From the NCBI GenBank assembly GCA_047967505.1, contig CM106539.1: 64,000 nt of DNA. One strand, 5' to 3'. Positions 10,104-21,284 of this stretch are shown here, piece after piece. A program made the position numbers and the translations under genes. Source of the stretch: Dipteris shenzhenensis. Taxonomy: Eukaryota > Polypodiophyta > Polypodiopsida > Gleicheniales. How positions within the stretch are numbered: the stretch's first letter is position 1; each line of letters begins with the position of its first letter. The notes below the pieces were generated by a model, which worked only from the letters and a program-made list of their open reading frames with translations, had not been told where the DNA came from and searched no databases.

Positions 10104-12840
10104 ATGGCCGATACTAGTGAGTCACTATCTGAGAAGAAGCGATTACACCATCTTCACATCGACTTAGAAGAACAATATGCTCCAGCACAAAAAAGACGAA
10201 AGGATACGGTGCTGAATGCTCAACAGCGGGAAAATATGAGAAGAGAAGGGCTTCAACATATTGACTTATGGTGCGATGGAAGCATATATCCAAAATGTCA
10301 AGTAAAAAACTCTACACCTCCATTTGTCAATCCCACCACATTACTGAGGTTTGCCGGTGATGGACAAAATGGACTTCTTGGTTATATTTCAGCGCAGTCT
10401 GCATTTGCGGAAACGTATAAAATGATGTACCTACAAGAAAAGGGGGCCAAGATGGAGGAGATAGCCATTCGTGCAAAATTGGAGCAGCAGTTGCAGAATG
10501 AAATTGAGGAGCATTCAAAGAGTAAAAAAGAGTTGACAAGAGCAAGAAAGAAGAGAACCGTGCTTGGAGACAGACTACGTAGCAGGAAGATTAAAAACAT
10601 TGCAAATTTGAAGGCTGGGACTGGTGGATGCAAGCGACGAATTCAGGAAGCAAGGTTAGATTGAAATTTATCATTTTGTATACTCAAAAAGGCTCTCTTC
10701 CAGACTTTATCTATTTCCTCGATTGTCGCAAAATAAGAATGGAGGTGCTGAATGATATAGTCATATTGTGTTGTTACTACAGGAAATTATTGGAGCCTGC
10801 AAAAGAAAATATGGACCCGAACCTTCTTCCTGTTAAACAAATGAAAGGATTGCTTTCTTGCGGTGTAGCAAAAGGTTTGATTGAGGAAAAAAAATACAAA
10901 ACAGTCAAACGCAATGTTGTAGAGGACTTTGTATCCAATAATCAAGTTGATGGCACTATAATCCAAGAGGCTCTTGATGTTAGTGGAGTTAGCAGGAAGG
11001 GATATAGTTCGATTTTCCATGCGATATCCTCAACTTTGAAAGATCAAAGGATTAAACGAGTTTTACTGCCAAATCCAGCAACCGTGTGGAGGATAAGAGG
11101 TCATTTGAATGAAAGTATAGATGAATTTATTGGGCAATATATCCATATTGAAGAAATATTTCATGGTGTTAAAGGAACCACTGTGTATGATCCTTGGAAC
11201 AATATATTTTTAGATCTGCAACAACTTCAAAAAAGAATGGTCGAGTTTTATGGAATAACATTTGAGGAGTGCAAAGGCATTTTGAAATTTGTTATCAAAC
11301 TGGATGAGTGTGAGGTTGTAAAGGAAAAGAAAATGGAAAGAGTTACTATTACATTGATGAATGGAGCAATTGATACATCATTGACTGAAGCGAGTTCGAA
11401 GTATTTTAGTGTGCAGTCAGAGAAACACATATGGTGGTTAGGCTCGTTCTAGGTATGATCATTTTTTGTTTTATACTTGATTTTGGTCATTGTTTTCAAA
11501 TCTGATATAGTAATACTTTTGTTTTCTATAATCTCGCAGGTGAAGACCGAAGACCATGAAACACTAGATTGGGTGTTTCACCACACGGAAATACCAAGAA
11601 TAATCAAAAGACAAGTGCAAGGCGAGAATCTCCATGTTGCAGGAAAAGGTGATTTTCAAGTAGAGTGGCACATGGCCGGGGATCTTAAAACACTTAAGTG
11701 CATGTATAACATTAGTAAACGAGGCAACTCAAAGTCTCCTTGTCTTTACTGCAAAGAATCAGCTCAAGTAATGGATTCAAAATGGTGGAAGAGAGCACCT
11801 AATAGAGATAAAGTTGACCCTGACTTCAAGGCCATTCTGGACATTCCACTATGTAATGTTCACATCTGCACATTGCATGGTCTATGTCGAATTATTGAGA
11901 AATTGGTATTTTTATATATTGGATTTGCTTGGAAACTCCGTCCCGAAAAAAATAGAAAGGATGCTCTTCAAGCATTGGAAAAAGTGTTATCCGATATAGG
12001 TCTGCATGGAGGAGATGTTCAAATCACAAAGGATTTTAAAAAGTCTACCAATGGCAAGGAGGTACCAATCAAGCCCTCTATTGGTGGTGTTAAGGAAAGA
12101 AGATTCTTGTCTCGACCCAAACACAGTAAGCAAGTAAGGCAAGGTAGAGCAGTTTCAAAGATTAATTATGGATTGTGGAAGCAAGTCCATAATGCTGTGA
12201 AAGATCATGAGGTAGATGGGGAAGCACGAAATAGGAAGGCAGAGGTGTGGAGGTCTCTTGATCAACTCTTCATGTTCTGTGACAAAGTAACATGGACAAA
12301 GAGTGATTACAAGAACTTTGAGGAGGCAATTAAACATTTTGGAAAGTCAATGAAAGACGCGTGGACAGCCTGCAATATAACTCACTACATGGTAAGGTTA
12401 TGTCTTTTTCTTTTACTTAAGTGTGATCCTCTTTTTTTTAATTACTTACTATGCATTCTTATGTCTTACAGCATATCATATACAACCACCTTCCCTATTT
12501 TGTCAAAAAGTATGGATGCCCAGCTATTTGGTCTACCCAAGGCATGGAGAAATCTCACTACATGGCACGTAATGCATTTTTTAGACACACACAACACTAT
12601 GGAGGGAGTCAGAAGGCAAATAGTCTGAAGGAAGTCCTCCAATGGTTTTAGCGAGGCATACTACAGAGGCTGCATGCTAAAAGAAAAGTTGCTAGCTCCA
12701 AAATCAAGCTTGCTTTTCTTCTAGCCCAAAAGCAAAGACGAAGACAAGCTCTAGACAATTCAATTGCAGCAGAGAGACATAGACAATGGAGGGAATCAAA
12801 GATATTTAGAAACCATAAATGGACAAGTAAACATGAATAG
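10104..12840 (+). pseudogene. DDE-type transposase-like gene (gene A), four exons, two in-frame TAGs
   Basis: Proposed exons 10104-10654, 10783-11452, 11540-12391 and 12472-12651 (extended 12840) join in phase with GT-AG borders and would encode about 813 residues. The N-terminus is charged with a coiled coil (KLEQQLQNEIEEHSKSKKEL region). The core shows a strand-Asp (VIKLDECE), a second Asp followed by a Cys pair (GDLKTLKCMY...SPCLYCKES), an LHGLCRIIEKL helix and a final Glu (STQGMEKSHYMAR). This D...D-CxxC...E layout suits an RNase H-fold transposase. The exact superfamily is uncertain. TAG at 11450-11452 forms the last codon of exon 2, and TAG at 12649-12651 precedes 62 more open, basic codons. 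Either the copy is recently inactivated or the stops are bypassed. Confidence 0.75.
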
Positions 12841-13164
12841 GACTCATTTGTAACTTATTGGTGTTATGTCCACATGTTTTCAAACTCATTCAATAGAAAT
12901 TTTTTTAGTGGAACAAGTGACTCTTGGTGTTATGCATGAAAAGTATTTCTTTTGTGAAACATATGATCTGAACTTAATACAATTTGTTTACAATTTCAAT
13001 ATATTGTTCTTTTAATATTTAACGACACCACTCTATGTAAATGTACAAATCATTTCATCATCAACTTATTAATCATTTATACAAGATCATACTAGATATC
13101 AAAGACTTTATACAAATCAGTTCAAATTTAATATAATGTTTGTGCTATATTCGATGACTAAATC
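12841..13164. other. Convergent intergenic region between genes A and B
   Basis: AT-rich, non-coding stretch between the end of gene A (plus) and the end of gene B (minus). It should contain both polyadenylation regions. AATAAA-like words are present but I do not assign a site. Confidence 0.5.
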
Positions 13165-15997
13165 CTATTTCTCCCAGGGCCTGCCAATCGGAACTCTCTT
13201 TTTGATCTTGATTGGAGTCTTTTTCTTCTTTATTGGCTTGATGTTGACTGTCTCTTTATCCTTTTCTTCAGCTCTCTCCACCTGTTCCTCTTCTTGGACT
13301 GTGTGGCCTGATGCAATCATGGGTGGCTCTCGAAACCTTACGAGCTGGTGTTTTCCATAGCCCTCCAGATATTTGGGCTCCTTAACACCACATGCTAATG
13401 CATAAGAAGTGTAAGACAAAAAGTAAGCGGCCCTAGAGGCCTGCTTATTCACATAATCTCCAAATATATCTATGGCAGACAACCTCTCTATCAAAATGAT
13501 CTTTTCCTTTTGCCATGAAAGAACATGTCCACCTAAAGCCCTGGACAAACATTTTAGGAAGTAAACAATGGCTTCTCCATTGTTGCTCAACTGCCTATGG
13601 TAAATCAAGATCTTGGCACTGCCTAGATCATGAATATAATGAGCTAGGCCTGACATTTTGTGAAACCCAACCTGCCTGCTTCCACTTGATCTCTGGAGGA
13701 ATGTGTCATCCTCAATTTGTAGCTGCCACATATCAAAGGATTGGAGTGAGACAATACACAACCTACAAAAACAAAGTTAAGCAGAAGTCAAAGTATTTGA
13801 TTTGAAGTACCTTCTCATTTTCATAAGCAACAAGTAGTTCATCTTTCCAGAGATTTATCCCTCTCCCCTCTTGTCCAGCCTCTTCTTTAGGCTTTTTTGT
13901 GTATAGTGCTGAGATATTCATAGCTTCCTGTGTGAGCTGGAAGGCAGCTTCATTTGGCTCTTGGAACTTTTCAGCCTCTACAGGATCAAACATTGTTTCC
14001 AAATCCAGTAGTGAATGGTCATCCTCTATGCCAACCTCCTTGTCAAGCCTTGAAGCCTGGGCAATAAGGGAAATGGCATAGTCCTCCCTCAAATCAAACA
14101 TACACTCTATATCATGGAGGAAAACATAATCCTTTCCACCAATCAACACACCTGGAAGCATGGGCACTGCATAGTTGCTGCTCTGAACATCAAAATCTTC
14201 AACTGGCTCTGCTCCCCTCAGAGTTTTTGTCCTCAGTTGAACAAGGTCAAGAGCAGCCACTTGCAGCCCCTCATCCTGAAGGTTGATATCTTCTTCTTGC
14301 TCTGCCATTTCTGTGACCAAAGAAACATCCTCCTTTTCCTCTGCTTCAGATGTGTCTTCTTCTTCTATTTCCTGCCCTTGTTCATCCAAAGACTCCTGAC
14401 TGAAGACAATGTACATAAGAAATGCCATGCTCTCCTCCAGCACTCTGCACTTTCTGGTGTGCAAAGTACAGTTGAATTTATAGTGATCAGGCAGGCTGTC
14501 AAATCTTCTGTTCACATGGTACCTCAGCCTGTCATTGGAGACAATATGATTTATGTGCACAAAAACCTTTTCTCCTTCCACAATTCTTCCTGCCTCTGTC
14601 AGTTCTTTGAAGGTATCCCAATAGTCTGAAAGAAAATCTTTGTGCTGCTCCAGTACAGAGCTCATTGAGAACTCCATGTTGAAAATACTGTGGTATATAT
14701 GGAAGTTACTCTGAGCCTTGCATTTGTGAAGAAACTCAAATAGGAGCAAATCTGGAGAATTGTCCTCTTCTGGTTCCATTTGTTTTTTGATGGAAGAATC
14801 AGCACTCTGCTCCAGTCTCTTCTTTTTGCCTGTTCAAAAACTTATATACTATGAATTCTATATGCTAACATATGCAATCAGTGAATGCATTGTATATCAC
14901 CAGATAATTCCTTCATGACATCTCATGACTCACCTGGTGATTGCTGTGGTCTAATAATAGCAGCAGAAAAGTCCAGCTTCCTCTTGAAAGGTGGGGCCTG
15001 GGAGCCAGCTGTTCCAAAACAAAAACATTTCTCATCATCAAGGAAGATTTCCACAGGGCTAAAGATAGCAAATTAATGAGGTAGAAGTGAGAACCAAATC
15101 AGACACAGGAATTTGCAGCAAAATGCGATATGGGCTATTTAGAGAATTATAAACCACTCTCCTCGCATTTTGTTGCAAATTCTCAAGTTCTGTTCATGTG
15201 CATGTCAAATCAAGCACTGGGTTCATCTCAGTGATTCCTGGACACTATGATCTCATATGCAAGAGAAATAATGGAATGAGTGAAACTTTTCATGAGGAAT
15301 GTGTCAACAACAGGAATCTGCAGCAAAATGCGATATGGGCTATTTAGAGAATTATAAACCACTCTCCTCGCATTTTGTTGCAAATTCTCAAGTTCTGTTC
15401 ATGTGCATGTCAAATCAAGCACTTGGTTCATCTCAGTGATTCCTAGACACTATGATCTCATATGCAAGAGAAATAATGGAATGAGTGAAACTTTTCATGA
15501 GGAATGTGTCAACAATAGGAATTTGCAGCAAAATGCGATATGGGCTGTTTAGAGAATAATAAACCACTCTCCTCGCATTTTGTTGCAAATTCTCAAGTTC
15601 TGTTCATGTGCATGTCAAATCAAGCACTTGGTTCATCTCAGTGATTCCTGGACACTATGATCTCATATGCAAGAGAAATAATGGAATGAGTGAAACTTTT
15701 CATGAGGAATGTGTCAACAACATGAATTTGCAGCAAAATGCGATATGGGCTGTTTAGAGAATTATAAACCACTCTCCTCGCATTTTGTTGCAAATTTCTA
15801 GTTTCTATTCATATCAACCTACAATCTAATTTCTGGGTGATTTACCACATTCTTGAACAGTATAAATTGAAAATGTAACAAGAAGGATGGAGCTGAGTGA
15901 AGACATTGGAACATCAAAAATCCAATGGATGGAAGAAATAAATGTTGAAAAACATTGAAACCAATCTAGAATTCTGACCTTTTTTTTCCTTTTCCAT
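13165..15997 (-). CDS. Gene B: 556-residue unknown nuclear-type protein of the transposon
   Basis: Four exons join perfectly in phase on the minus strand: 15979-15997 (ATG), 14934-15008, 13811-14829 and 13165-13722, all with GT donors and AG acceptors, giving 556 residues with no internal stop. The N-terminus holds two basic clusters (FKRKLDF and GKKKRLEQ) that look like nuclear localisation signals. A glutamate-rich segment (EEEDTSEAEEKE) splits the protein, and the C-terminus is very lysine-rich (KKKKTPIKIKKR). I recognise no domain. The first intron (15009-15978) holds the four hairpin-bearing 205-bp repeats. The gene is divergent from the H3-Ulp1 gene and probably shares its control region. 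An accessory role in transposition is inferred only from location and intactness. Confidence 0.75.
15110..15800 (+). repeat. 205-bp tandem repeats, each with a long hairpin
   Basis: Units begin at 15110, 15315, 15520 and 15725, exactly 205 bases apart; the last is cut off just after its hairpin. Each unit contains AATTTGCAGCAAAATGCG, a spacer of about 36 bases and CGCATTTTGTTGCAAATT, giving 18-bp arms with a single mismatch. Units differ by only a few substitutions. The array lies in intron 1 of gene B, upstream of the H3-Ulp1 gene. Confidence 0.95.
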
Positions 15998-17199
15998 GCT
16001 GATGGAGTTGCACTGGTAAATCTCCTGCTCTTTCTCTAGCTTGAACTTTGCACTCTAGGTAACCTGGAGATCTGGTAGTACTGTCTTCAGGCAGGTTGCA
16101 GTCTGGATGGAGTGTGCTGGGTAGGAAAGGATCAGAGAGAAGGAAATGGAAGATGCGAGGGTCGTGGCAGGGATGAAAGATTGGGATCCAGGGGAGGGAA
16201 AAGTGGTTGTGGTATTGATGATGAAATCATGAATGGCACAAGTTCCAAGGCATAAAGTGTACTTTCACACGTGCCAAATTTCAAACTCCAAGAGATCTGG
16301 GTCCCATCCACACGTGTGAAAAATGACTACATTCCACACGTGTGGGATTTAGAGATTCTTTAATTCTATTTGCACTTATTTGTGGTATCCTGTTTTAGAC
16401 CTCGCCCTCCAGTCTCTGCTCTCTTGCCTCCCTACCTCCATACTCTGCAACATCAGCATCCTGTCCAGCAGCACAGGTTCATCCTCAACACAGGTTACTC
16501 CTCAGCAGCACAGCACATCCACAAATAGATTCCAGGTCAGTAACAATGGGTTCTCCCCTTATTCTTTGCAATCTTCTTGCCTAAAATAGAAAAAATCCAT
16601 CTTGCATGGAAATGCATAGACTCAAGTCAAGACAGAGAAATCACTGTAGGAATGCAGATCTTCAAGTGTGATATTTGCATGTGAGGGTAAAACTGTACTT
16701 ATGGGTTCTCCCTTCAGTCTGTGCACACTTCTTGACTTCCATAGACTCAATCCATCCTGTATGGTTATGCAAACACCTTCAAATGACTGAAGGCATATTC
16801 CAGCATGTTGCCTCATGAATTTGCAGCAAAATGCGAGGAGAAGGCATTAGGAATTTCAAACTGCTGAAATCGCGTTTTGTTGCAAATATTGAAATATTGC
16901 TTCATCAACCCCTGTCATTCTGGTTTTGTGACTTCCATAGCTGTAATCTTCTTGCATAAACTCCATTCATACTGTATTTAGTTGGAGAGACATAGAAATC
17001 ACTGTAGGAGTGCACCAGCATGTCATTTCAAAAATTTGCAGCAAAATGCTATTTGAAATTCCAAACTGCTCATATCGCATTTTATTGCAAATTTCCCTAT
17101 ATGGCTTCATCCACCCCTGTGATTGCCTTTTCTTTGTTAGAACATGTTCTCCATGTCTGAGATCTCTTTCCAATCCTTTGTATGTAGTTTTTCAGAGTG
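15998..17199. promoter_or_regulatory. Divergent promoter region of genes B and C
   Basis: The 1.2 kb between the ATG of gene B (15997, minus) and that of the H3-Ulp1 gene (17200, plus) contains no credible coding frame. It must contain both promoters. Three 'cacacgtgtg'-like words (ACACGTGT around 16267, 16312 and 16337) include an ACGTG core similar to plant G-box/ABRE elements. The hairpin repeats at 16.8 and 17.05 kb lie on the gene C side. Promoter activity is inferred from position only. Confidence 0.55.
16550..17100 (+). repeat. Diverged hairpin repeats before the H3-Ulp1 gene
   Basis: Two further copies of the same hairpin lie at 16817-16888 and 17032-17094, with arms of the form AATTTGCAGCAAAATGC and GCATTTTATTGCAAATT but different loops. 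Around them a 'agaaatcactgtagga' block occurs twice (about 16637 and 16995), and 'cttccatag' and 'ggttctccc' phrases recur, so the region is an eroded longer tandem array. It forms the upstream region of the H3-Ulp1 gene. Confidence 0.8.
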
Positions 17200-19101
17200 A
17201 TGGCAAGAACCAAGTCAACTGCAAGGAAAGTTGGCAAAGGACCAGGGCTTGCAGCAACAGCAGCTGGGGCAGGTACCAAGAAATTTAGTGTGCCTCCAAA
17301 GGGAAGAGCTGCACATGGCAGGAAGGGTAAGCCAATGAGCTTGCTCAAGCAAAAGGCCAAAAGATTGAATCAGGGTGCAGGTGTGCTAAGGGAGATCAGG
17401 AGGCAACAGAAAGCTATAGGCTTTACAATACCCAAAGCACCCTTTCAAAGACTAGTGAGAGAAATTTGTTACAGTTGGAACCTTGGGTTCAGGTGGAATA
17501 GAACTGCCATTCTTTCCTTACAGGAAATGGCAGAGGATTACTTGAAGAAATATTTTGAAGATGCAATGCTTGTAGCAGCCCATGCTCACAGGGTGACTTT
17601 GATGGCCAAAGACTTCAACACTTTGTCCAGAGTGAGATGGAGGTATGACAAGCTTGTTCATCCTGTGGAATGGCAGGACATCAAAATGAGAGACATATTG
17701 CTAATTCCACGTACAAGAAAGTTGAAGGTTGATGAGGTAAAGGTTGTTGAGGTAACACACTCAAAGAACACCAGAGGGAAGGCTGCTTATGAGGACTCAC
17801 TGAAGCAGCAAATAAAAGAAACAAAATCTGTTATAGATGTGGAGACTGGAAAGAAGGAGCTACAGATACATAGAAGGTTGAAGGAGCTAGGCCCTGATGT
17901 AGTTGTTCATATTGAGGATGAAGTTTCAGTGAATGATTTTGATTTGACAAAACAATGCTTAGCAGCATTGGCTCATAAGAATGAGTATTGCTCAGATACT
18001 ATCATTCTTGCAATGCTCTAGTAAGTGTCTATAAATTTTACATTTTTTGCAAATCAATCCTCCTTGTAACTCCTTTATAACCTACCCTAATTATTTTATG
18101 ATCCTATGCAGCATGATGAGAAGCTGGCTTCACCCCTCTGTACAGCATACAGTCCATATTGTTGATCCAGCCATTTCTTCTAAATTAAGAGATGCAAAGG
18201 AGACTCCCATGAGTATTTCCAGCTGGTTCAAACACTGCAATTTTGAAGTAATTGATGTTTTGCTACTTCCATACCATAGCAGGTATGTGGGTGACTACTT
18301 CTTTTAAGATTCTTCTTTAATATTGGGAACTCTTGTAGCCTTTGATTTTCTTATGCTTTTTTCCCTATGCAGTGACCACTGGAGTTTTGTGTCTATTGAC
18401 ATCCAGCAGAAGCAATGCTTTCTATTCAAGTCTCTAAAAAACACACACAGAGAGCTGGAATTGTAGTGCTGTGTGTGCTTTTTGAACTTAAAACTTCATT
18501 ATTTTGATATCATACTAACTAAATTATACATATTGCAGTTGTATTAGAAGGCTTTTAGATGCATTGGATCACTGTCCTCCAAATGTCTCTCTTTTGGATT
18601 CAATAGAGCCAATAAGTCTAGAGGTAAAAAGTCTATTAAATGCTATGTCTTTGAACTTATTGAATAATTTTGTTTTGTGCTGATGCTAACAGTTTCTAAC
18701 ATATCTTTCTAACTGTACAGACACCACAACAAAATGATTCAAGTAGCTGTGGATGGAGGGTGCTGATCAATGCAAAATATATACTTTCAAGCTACTTTGA
18801 GAAGGAACAGCCAGACCTGGTAAGGAAAAATACTTTTCATTTAGCTTGAAGATAATTCATAATGATACATTGAAGTGTTCTAAATTATCCTCTGCCATTG
18901 CAGATGAAAGAGGATAGCTTCAGCTCCAACTATGTACATAATTTTAGAGCTCATACAATTTGGAGGTTTTTGAGCTATGCCTCCCCCAAACCTATTGTAC
19001 CAGCTACTGTGGAGCTGGGTGAAAGCTCTAAAGTACAAGAAGGTGTCATACACCTTGATCCCACAAATGAAGCACCTAATGCTGAGGACCAGAAGCCATA
19101 G
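17200..19101 (+). CDS. Gene C: histone H3 fused to a Ulp1/C48 protease-like domain
   Basis: Six exons (17200-18020, 18112-18282, 18373-18465, 18539-18623, 18721-18819, 18904-19101) join in phase to give 488 residues. I start at ATG 17200 because it yields MARTKSTARK, close to the H3 tail with K4 and K9 in place. Residues 62-89 (VLREIRR..., PFQRLVREI) are the H3 alpha-N and alpha-1, 101-129 (ILSLQEMAEDYL...) alpha-2, and 131-147 (RVTLMAKDF...) loop 2 and alpha-3. The fold has canonical length. Residues 240-435 resemble a C48 cysteine protease: His333 (SDHWSFVSID), Gln394 and Cys400 (QQNDSSSCGW). The position of the catalytic Asp, 17 after His, is Lys350. C48 enzymes cleave SUMO or similar conjugates. 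The fusion could target protease activity or binding to chromatin, which is inference. Confidence 0.88.
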
Positions 19102-19302
19102 GAGCAATCACATAGTGCTGAGGCGGAGCAGACACAGGAGCAAAGACCTGCTGCTGATGTTGAGGAGAAGGTGGAGAAGCAGCAAAGAGAGGCTTCTGGG
19201 GCAGTGGAGGAGACAGGATGGAGCACGGACAGGATGGAGCAGCAGAGAGAAGATCCTCCAGAAAATGTAGAGCAGCCTCTGGATCAAGCTGTACATAAAT
19301 AG
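19102..19302 (+). pseudogene. Open glutamate-rich extension after the TAG of gene C
   Basis: The stop of gene C at 19099-19101 is followed, in the same frame, by 66 codons without a stop up to TAG at 19300-19302. The translation is acidic and glutamine/glutamate-rich, with repeats such as VEEKVEKQQRE and GAVEETG, unlike random sequence. The natural C-terminus was therefore probably about 67 residues longer and was cut by a recent CAG-to-TAG change. Readthrough is a less likely alternative. Confidence 0.6.
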
Positions 19303-19386
19303 AAAATGGATGTCAGAAATATGTTCTACAGATTCAGCTAAACAGTTCTGTACAAAATCTTACTTGATTGAATACAAAACCTTTGT

Positions 19387-20826
19387 TTATGGAGTCTGTG
19401 TTATCTCAATTTTTAACTTTTCTATGTCTTTGCATTTTATTGAGCTCTCTCTTCTTTTGAGTAACTGCAAAAAAGCAATATGAATTAGAGTGGTAAATTA
19501 AACTAATAGCAATGCTTAATGAGACTAGGATAAATCAGATGGTGTACCTTTCTGTTGTTGTAGATAAATAAAAAGTCATTTGAGATAGAACCTTCAGTCT
19601 CAAACAGAATGTCACTGCGCAATTGAGCTAGGGAGCAACATTCTCTTAATGAGATATTGACTAGCACATCACCATTCTCAACAACATCAATATCAATAAG
19701 TTTATTTTCTACACCAAAAGACTCTTCATCTTGATCCATTGGGACAAGCTTTGTGCCTAGCATTCGACTGCGCTTGTAATAAAAAGAGAAAATAAAATTT
19801 TGTGATGCAACCATGTACTTCAGTTGCATAGAAGGTTGGACCACCTCACAAAACACTGAACTACATGTCTTCTTATCCCAACCTTTATCCAAAAATTGTG
19901 GCATGCATGCCGAATTTGTTGCTTTAACTGTGAACATTGTTTTTGAAACCTTCACTGGAAAGGTATTAAACAAGTCCACAAAAACTGTGAGAGGCATGCA
20001 CAAAGAAATTTTTACTATCCTAGTGGCAATATTGGGCCTCAGAGCTTTCTGTACTTCTATAAAAAGCTTCGCCCTATATGCCTCTATAACACTAGAATGT
20101 GGGTGAGGCCAATCCACTGAATTCCACGCCGGAAGGTCTTGTTTTATTAATACACCATGTGTGTTAGCTTTGTCCAGCAACTGATAAAAATGATCAGTAA
20201 AAAATATACCCGATTGAGCTAGCTCTGTTGCACATCGACCTTGGTATTGTTGTTCTCCTATCGATCCATGCAGAACATCTATAAATCCCAGAATACAATC
20301 GATGTTTTGCCATGTCTCATACGATGAAGGATATAAATCTGAAATAAAACAACACAAGAATGTCAATAAGCTAAGAGAGAAAGCTTCATCTTAAAAATCC
20401 ATACACCTCATGAAGAAAAAAACCACAATAGAAAAATATACAATTAGGCCTGTGTTGCGGAAGATTTTTTGGATAGTCTCGCAAGACAAGTTCTTTATGC
20501 ATGTACACGTGCTGAATCAAAACTTCTTTCACGGATATCTTCCCTTTGGTGATTTTAAAATCTCGTACTCTTCCCTTCCACGATGCCAAGAAAATGTTTT
20601 TTGTCTGGGGTCTTTTTCTTTTGATAGGTTGCATGAGCACCCATGCTCCTTTCGAAACACTAAACCTTTCCCAAGTTCCTTCCGTTTTGACTGTACTTGA
20701 ATTCTCTACCGACGAAATAGAAGAAGCAGGTCGACGGGGTAAGGATGTTTGGTATAATTCTGCCTTCGTAGCATTATCATCCACAGAGCGTCTTCCACAA
20801 GAACGGCCGTGGTTTTGGTTCACCAT
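19387..20826 (-). CDS. Gene D: 417-residue unknown protein of the transposon
   Basis: Three exons on the minus strand (20442-20826, 19548-20338, 19387-19464) join in phase with GT-AG borders to give 417 residues and no internal stop. The start at 20826 is the first ATG of the frame (MVNQNHGRSCGRR). The N-terminal 100 residues are basic and serine-rich and end in a beta-rich stretch (LASWKGRV...ISVKEVLIQHVYM). The middle has hydrophobic strands and helices without a motif I know. The last 90 residues (DVLVNISLRECCSLAQLRSD...DFLFIYNNRK) have the strand-helix-strand rhythm of a small ubiquitin-like or PB1-like fold, which would be notable beside a SUMO-protease domain, but this is speculative. 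Convergent with gene C. Confidence 0.72.
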
Positions 20827-21284
20827 GGAGATTTTCTGAATCTGTAACAATAGCAAAGTAATGTAACTAAGATAAAAATTTGAAGTTTCAAGAAAGAGAA
20901 AGTGGGCAGACAGACAGTTGACGAGAAACATCTTACTCTAGGCCAAACAGGATCAAGGGAGCAGTTTTGGAAAAGAAAGGCTGTTGCACAATGAGGCAAT
21001 GGTGTAGAATGGTAGACCTTTCGCACGAAAGGCAGCACAACATTTGAAAGTTCAAAGGAAGGTGGAAGCGGGAAGGATCTTGTCAGATAAAATGTCAGTT
21101 TAGATTCTATCTTCTTGTCCAAAGATCTTCTGAGAATAAAAAACCAATCTCCACATTAATGTAGCACGCTTGTACTTACATAAAGTATTGTTTCTTTTTT
21201 CTATTTTCTCTTATTTTCATGAATTTTCAACGTTACGTTGGCCTTCTATTGATTGGTTGAGAGCTTATTTTTCCAAACCGTAAA
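20827..21284. other. Right subterminal region of the transposon
   Basis: About 460 bases between the ATG of gene D and the right terminal repeat. It should hold the promoter of gene D. A frame on the minus strand here (about 100 codons, 20820-21122) has no features of its own and partly overlaps the 5' leader of gene D. No repeat array is visible. Confidence 0.45.

Noticed and set aside
17200-18020. Centromeric histone H3 (CENH3)
   Set aside because: The tail start MARTKxTARK with K4/K9 context and the unlengthened loop 1 fit canonical-type H3 better. The fusion and transposon context argue against a host CENH3 gene.
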